DNA of 8,827 bases. Origin: CAYONQ01 sp964405375. Its GTDB lineage: Bacteria > Planctomycetota > Phycisphaerae > Sedimentisphaerales > Anaerobacaceae. The stretch is from the NCBI GenBank assembly GCA_964405375.1, contig CAYONQ010000093.1, forward strand, positions 1 to 8,827, in the 5' to 3' direction. Position 1 is the stretch's first letter. Every line of letters begins with the position of its first letter. A model generated the notes under the pieces. The model ran no database searches. It was not told where the DNA came from and saw only the letters and a program-made list of their open reading frames with translations. Position numbers and translations under genes: made by a program. Positions 5,059 through 8,827 of this stretch are shown here, piece by piece.

Positions 5059-5429
5059 TATTTTGTTCTTTTTGCCCCATATTTACTTCTACCCTGTTTG
5101 CGTCCGGAAACAGCCGCACAGTCAAGCACGCCGCGAACAACATGATACCGCACACCGGGCAGGTCTCTAACCCGCCCCCCGCGAATGCAGACCTGGCTGT
5201 GCTCCTGCAGGTTGTGGTCGATACCCGGTATGTAAGCCGTAACTTCCACGCCGCTGGTCAGCCGAACTCGAGCGATTTTACGCAAGGCGGAGTTCGGCTT
5301 CTTCGGCGTCTGCGTCCTTACTATCAGACACACACCCCTTTTCTGCGGACTGCCGCTAATCTCAGACACTCGCCTTCGAGACTTTGATTTCGCCCTCGGA
5401 CGTCTGACTAACTGGTTTATAGTAGGCAT
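5058..5429 (-). CDS. rpsL: 30S ribosomal protein S12, with Arg at the Lys87 position
   Basis: Decoding-centre ribosomal protein that monitors codon-anticodon pairing and is the main site of streptomycin-resistance mutations. The 123 residues are full length. Seen directly: N-terminal MPTINQLVRRPR, RGVCLIVRTQTPKKPNSALRK (both lysines of TPKKPNS conserved), RVRLTSGVEVTAYIPG, HNLQEHSQVCIRGGRVRDLPGVRYH, and a basic C terminus RSKYGAKRTK. In most bacteria the segment reads GGRVKDLPG; here it is GGRVRDLPG, with codon AGA. That places arginine at E. coli Lys87 (residue 88 counting Met). The following Asp, target of methylthiolation by RimO in some bacteria, is kept. An SD-like GGAGAG precedes the ATG. 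It lies between rpoC (84-base gap) and rpsG (55-base gap). Confidence 0.98.
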   Translation of the reverse strand: MPTINQLVRRPRAKSKSRRRVSEISGSPQKRGVCLIVRTQTPKKPNSALRKIARVRLTSGVEVTAYIPGIDHNLQEHSQVCIRGGRVRDLPGVRYHVVRGVLDCAAVSGRKQGRSKYGAKRTK

Positions 5430-5431
5430 AG

Positions 5432-5437
5432 CTCTCC
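5432..5437 (-). promoter_or_regulatory. ribosome binding site of rpsL
   Basis: GGAGAG on the minus strand; its GGAG core lies four bases before the ATG at 5429, supporting the S12 start MPTINQLV. Confidence 0.55.
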
Positions 5438-5452
5438 AATCTCAAATTTAAT

Positions 5453-5472
5453 ACCCTACATCACCCTACATC
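5453..5472. repeat. tandem 10-base duplication in the rpoC-rpsL spacer
   Basis: ACCCTACATC occurs twice without interruption (5453-5462 and 5463-5472), upstream of the rpsL ribosome binding site on the coding strand. The next bases (CCC) do not continue a third copy. A 6-base stem, GAGAAG with CTTCTC around GGGA (5500-5515), overlaps the rpoC stop codon, but no T-tract follows, so I see no intrinsic terminator between rpoC and rpsL. Confidence 0.6.
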
Positions 5473-5513
5473 CCGCTGCCGTTTCCGTCTTCGACAGAAG
5501 AGAAGGGGACTTC

Positions 5514-8500
5514 TCACTCGATACCCAATGCCTCCTTGACGGCCGCCTCTGCCTTTGCCTCTGCGGCCTTAATCTCGCTGACTTCCTCAAATTCCTTCGG
5601 CAGCGGCGCTTCCGCAAGATGCTTGACCTTCATTTCAAGATACGGCTTGAAAGCCGTGCCTGCCGGTATCAGATGACCAAGTATAACGTTCTCCTTCAAG
5701 CCGCGAAGCTCATCTACTCTACCAGCCAACGCCGCATCAGTCAAAACCTTAGTTGTCTGCTGGAAACTGGCCGCCGCGATAAAGCTTTCCGACCGCAGCG
5801 AGGCCTTCGTTATCCCCAAAAGCAACGTCTGGGCAGTGGCCGGCTTCGGACGCTTGCCTTTTGCCGGCGTACCGCCAATCATCTCAATCTTCTCGTTAAT
5901 ACCGGCAAGTTTTTCCTTGTCGATAACCTGCCCCTTCTCTAAATCGGGTGTATCTCCAACACTGGTAATCTTGACACTTTTGGCCAACCCTTCATTCTCT
6001 TTTCGGAATGCAAATTTATCAACGATCTCGCCCGGCAAAAACGTACTATCGCCGACAGATTCAATTTCAATCTTTCTCATCATCTGAGCACAGATAATCT
6101 CAATATGCTTATCGTTGATACTGACGTTTTGCGAACGATAGACATTTTGAATCTCTGAAATCAAATACCTCTGTAACGCTTCTTCGCCCTTAATCCGCAG
6201 GATATCATGCGGAACCAACGGACCATCAGTCAAGAGGTCACCAGCTTCCGCTGTATCACCGGTATGGACGTTCAGGTGCCTGTCGCGCTGCACGTGGTGC
6301 TCTTTCTCCATTCCACTTGGATTTGCAATTTTTATCGTCATTTTGCCTTTGCGTTTATCACTTCGCAGCTCAACGCGGCCCGAGATTTCAGCCATCGCCG
6401 CGGGGTCCTTGGGTTTGCGCGCCTCAAAGACTTCGGTAATCCTAGGCAAACCACCGGTGATATCCTGAGTGCCGCCGGTCGCCCTTGGCTGATGAGCAAG
6501 CAATTGGCCTGCCTGTACCCTTTGGCCCTCAATGACCTCAATCCTGGCCCCTGCAGGCAGATAGTGCACGTCAAGTATCTTGCCGTCGGTATCCTCTATG
6601 ATAATTTGTGGATGTTTATCGCCTTTATGTTCGATTACCATAGCCTTGCCGGTCTGGCCTTTCCGCTCTTCTTCAAGCCGAATCGTCTCGCCTTCTATGA
6701 TATCTACGAACGCAATTTGACCGGGCACCTCCGCCAGAATCGGCGTACGGTGAGGGTCCCACTCGAACAATAAAGCCCCGACCTTGACCTCCTGACCGTC
6801 CTTAACCGAAACAACAGCCCCATAGGGCACCTTAAACTTGTCCAGCTCCCTGTCCTTTTTGTCAAGAATGGCTATCTCGCCGTTGCGTTTAAGCGCTATT
6901 ATCTGTGTAACACCACCTTCTTTCTCGAAGGAAACCGCATTTATATCGCGATACTGAACCGCGCCTGAGTGTGTGGCCTGTTGCTCGCGCTCCAATATCG
7001 CTCTGGAAGCGATACCTCCGGTATGGAACGTTCGCAGCGTCAACTGTGTTCCTGGCTCTCCAATTGATTGCGCCGCTATTATGCCCACCGCCATCCCTTG
7101 CTCAACAAGCGCCGACGTGCTGAGGTCCCATCCATAGCACTTCGCACAAATACCAAATCCACTCTCGCAGGTCAGAGGGCTTCTGACCCGGATTGCATCA
7201 AGACCCAAAGTCTCAATCTTGGCCGCTATCTCAGGCGTTATAACCTTGTTCTCATGAACTATCATTTCGTCGGTAATGGGGTTACGAATATTATCCCTGG
7301 CGGTCCTGCCGATAATAAGCTGGGAAAGTGGCACATCAACCTGTTCGCCCCTGCTGATTGTGCTTTTGGTAATCCCCTGTAAGGTCCCGCAGTCATGCTC
7401 AACGACAATTACGTTCTGGGCCACATCAATAAGTTTTCGGGTAAGATAGCCGGAATTGGCCGTCTTCAAGGCCGTATCAGCCAAGCCCTTACGTGCCCCG
7501 TGGGTAGAGCTGAAGTACTCAAGAACAGTCAGCCCCTCCCTAAAGTTGGATTTAATCGGCGTTTCGATAATCTCACCGCTGGGCTTAGCCATCAAGGCCC
7601 GCATCCCCGCAAGCTGCTGAATCTGGTCGACACTGCCCCTTGCACCGGAAATCGTCATAATGTATATCGGGTTCAGATACGGAGTACCGTCCTCCGCAGT
7701 ATCTTCCTTAAGGCCACGCATCATTTCGCTGGTAACTTCCACACGGGCATGCGTCCAGGCGTCGATGACCTGATTGTACCTTTCGCCCTCCGTCAAAACA
7801 CCGCTGTTGTAGTTTTTATGGATTTTTTTGATTTTCTTCTCTGTCTCGTCTATGATGTTTGGCTTCTCTGCGGGTATTTTCAAGTCCGTAAGACCAAAGC
7901 TTAAACCAGCAAGCGTGGCATACTTAAAACCCAAATCCTTTATTCTATCAAGCAGGTCCACCGTCTTGGCACTGCCTGCGAACTCAAAACAGTCACTAAT
8001 TACCCTGCTTAACATCTTTTGAGACATCGCCATATTGTAAAACGGCATCTCATCAGGCAGCGTATCGTTGAATATACACCTGCCAACCGTTGTCTCAATA
8101 TAGCTGGCAGTTCTCAATTCGTAGTCTTTAGTTTCCCCACTGCCTGAGGACTCATCCCCGACAACCGGCTTATCTTTATCCATCCTGACTTTAACCTTTG
8201 CGTGCAGCCCTACCTTACCCGTTTCATAGGCCATTATTGCTTCAAAATCGTCTCTGAAGCACATCCCCGAACCTTTCTCTCCCTCCATCATACAAGTCAA
8301 GTAATAATTACCCATAACCATATCCTGAGAAGGCCCGACCATCGGAGAACCGTGGGCCGGTGAAAAAATATTGCTGGTAGTCATCATCAAGGTATGTGCT
8401 TCTGCCTGTGCCTCGATGCTTAGCGGCAGATGCACCGCCATCTGGTCCCCGTCAAAGTCAGCGTTGAATCCCTTGCAGGCCAACGGGTGCAGCATTATTG

Positions 8501-8827
8501 CGTTCCCTTCGACAAGAATCGGCTCAAAGGCCTGGATGCCCATTCTATGAAGTGTCGGCGCACGGTTGAGCAAAACCGGATGCTGATGAATCACCTCTTC
8601 CAATATATCCCATATCTGCTCGTCACGCCGCTCTATCATCCTCTTGGCGCTCTTAATCGTGTCAGCAAGACCGTGCTGTTTAAGCTTGCGAATGATAAAG
8701 GGCTGATACAGCTCCAGAGCTATCCTCTTCGGCAAACCGCATTGATGAAGCTTCAAATTAGGCCCAACCACAATTACCGAACGAGCCGAGTAATCCACGC
8801 GCTTGCCGAGCAGATTTTCACGGAATC
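5514..8827 (-). CDS. rpoC: RNA polymerase beta' subunit (5' end beyond the right edge)
   Basis: Catalytic clamp subunit of RNA polymerase. The frame is open to the edge, where it reads FRENLLGKRVDYSARS, so the GTG at 8798 is an internal valine, not the start. By comparison with E. coli about 340 N-terminal residues lie outside. Numbering from that valine, the active-site NADFDGDQM is at 112-120 with its three Mg-binding aspartates. The zinc cysteines are Cys470 (HDCGTLQG) and Cys544, Cys551 and Cys554 (CESGFGICAKC). The bridge helix/trigger-loop segment VGIIAAQSIGEPGTQLTLRT spans 571-590, followed by FHTGG. An insertion of roughly 180 residues (about 595-775, SI3-like) precedes TGGLPRITEVFEARKPKDP. 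LLLGITKASLRSESF and LRGLKENVILGHLIPAGT lie near the C terminus, which ends in an Ala/Glu-rich tail. A TGA stop ends it 84 bases before rpsL, in the usual rpoC-rpsL order. Confidence 0.98.
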   Translation of the reverse strand, partial: FRENLLGKRVDYSARSVIVVGPNLKLHQCGLPKRIALELYQPFIIRKLKQHGLADTIKSAKRMIERRDEQIWDILEEVIHQHPVLLNRAPTLHRMGIQAFEPILVEGNAIMLHPLACKGFNADFDGDQMAVHLPLSIEAQAEAHTLMMTTSNIFSPAHGSPMVGPSQDMVMGNYYLTCMMEGEKGSGMCFRDDFEAIMAYETGKVGLHAKVKVRMDKDKPVVGDESSGSGETKDYELRTASYIETTVGRCIFNDTLPDEMPFYNMAMSQKMLSRVISDCFEFAGSAKTVDLLDRIKDLGFKYATLAGLSFGLTDLKIPAEKPNIIDETEKKIKKIHKNYNSGVLTEGERYNQVIDAWTHARVEVTSEMMRGLKEDTAEDGTPYLNPIYIMTISGARGSVDQIQQLAGMRALMAKPSGEIIETPIKSNFREGLTVLEYFSSTHGARKGLADTALKTANSGYLTRKLIDVAQNVIVVEHDCGTLQGITKSTISRGEQVDVPLSQLIIGRTARDNIRNPITDEMIVHENKVITPEIAAKIETLGLDAIRVRSPLTCESGFGICAKCYGWDLSTSALVEQGMAVGIIAAQSIGEPGTQLTLRTFHTGGIASRAILEREQQATHSGAVQYRDINAVSFEKEGGVTQIIALKRNGEIAILDKKDRELDKFKVPYGAVVSVKDGQEVKVGALLFEWDPHRTPILAEVPGQIAFVDIIEGETIRLEEERKGQTGKAMVIEHKGDKHPQIIIEDTDGKILDVHYLPAGARIEVIEGQRVQAGQLLAHQPRATGGTQDITGGLPRITEVFEARKPKDPAAMAEISGRVELRSDKRKGKMTIKIANPSGMEKEHHVQRDRHLNVHTGDTAEAGDLLTDGPLVPHDILRIKGEEALQRYLISEIQNVYRSQNVSINDKHIEIICAQMMRKIEIESVGDSTFLPGEIVDKFAFRKENEGLAKSVKITSVGDTPDLEKGQVIDKEKLAGINEKIEMIGGTPAKGKRPKPATAQTLLLGITKASLRSESFIAAASFQQTTKVLTDAALAGRVDELRGLKENVILGHLIPAGTAFKPYLEMKVKHLAEAPLPKEFEEVSEIKAAEAKAEAAVKEALGIE

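Noticed and set aside
5835..6070. Two similar 'SVGD...' segments in the beta' C-terminal region (SVGDSTFLPGEIVDK and SVGDTPDLEKGQVIDK) that look like an internal duplication.
   Set aside because: A similar doubled segment before the LLxGITKAS motif occurs, as I recall, in beta' of other phyla such as Bacteroidetes, so it is a known lineage feature rather than a new event.
6470..7040. Long extra segment in beta' between FHTGG and TGGLPR, considered as an inserted foreign domain.
   Set aside because: It matches the position and general sequence pattern of the SI3-type lineage-specific insertion also found in E. coli beta'.

Overview
The window joins two unrelated blocks. The right two thirds, all on the minus strand, is a housekeeping str-type cluster read right to left: rpoC (5' end beyond the right edge), rpsL, rpsG, fusA. 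These encode the RNA polymerase beta' subunit, ribosomal proteins S12 and S7, and elongation factor G. The left third, on the plus strand, is a compact restriction-modification cassette: a putative Type II restriction endonuclease, then a D12-class (alpha-type) N6-adenine DNA methyltransferase that overlaps it by one base (TAATG). The two blocks converge on a gap of about 100 bases (2279-2380). The gap holds plus-strand terminator-like hairpins, which would keep R-M transcripts from running antisense into fusA.

Organism: the host proteins are bacterial. The beta' sequence has a long insertion between the trigger-loop FHTGG and the downstream TGGLPR segment, plus an extended 'VGD...' region before LLLGITKAS. 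The EF-G has features I associate with the planctomycete/spirochaete paralogue group. Together these suggest a PVC-group bacterium, most likely Planctomycetota and perhaps Phycisphaerae-like. This rests on remembered family resemblance, not on a search, and is only moderately certain.

Layout. 1-299: AT-rich region with a possible minus-strand gene start at the extreme left edge, then a divergent regulatory region. It has an extended -10 promoter (250-258), an ACGGT half-site cluster (207-227) and a good ribosome binding site for the R-M operon. 300-2278: the R-M operon. 2279-2380: convergent gap. 2381-4444: fusA. 4445-4528: spacer built of 7-base units, with a strong terminator-like hairpin on the coding strand. 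4529-5002: rpsG. 5003-5057: a second spacer of 7-base units, different in sequence. 5058-5429: rpsL. 5430-5513: spacer with a tandem 10-base duplication. 5514-8827: rpoC.

The most distinctive points are: (i) each of the three str-cluster spacers carries its own short-period repeat, and the one before fusA folds into an attenuator-like hairpin; (ii) S12 has arginine at the position of E. coli Lys87, a classic streptomycin-resistance substitution; (iii) the R-M cassette sits directly after fusA, where tuf or the S10 operon often lies; and (iv) the endonuclease appears to have an SxK rather than a D/ExK active-site motif and is not assignable by eye to a known specificity.
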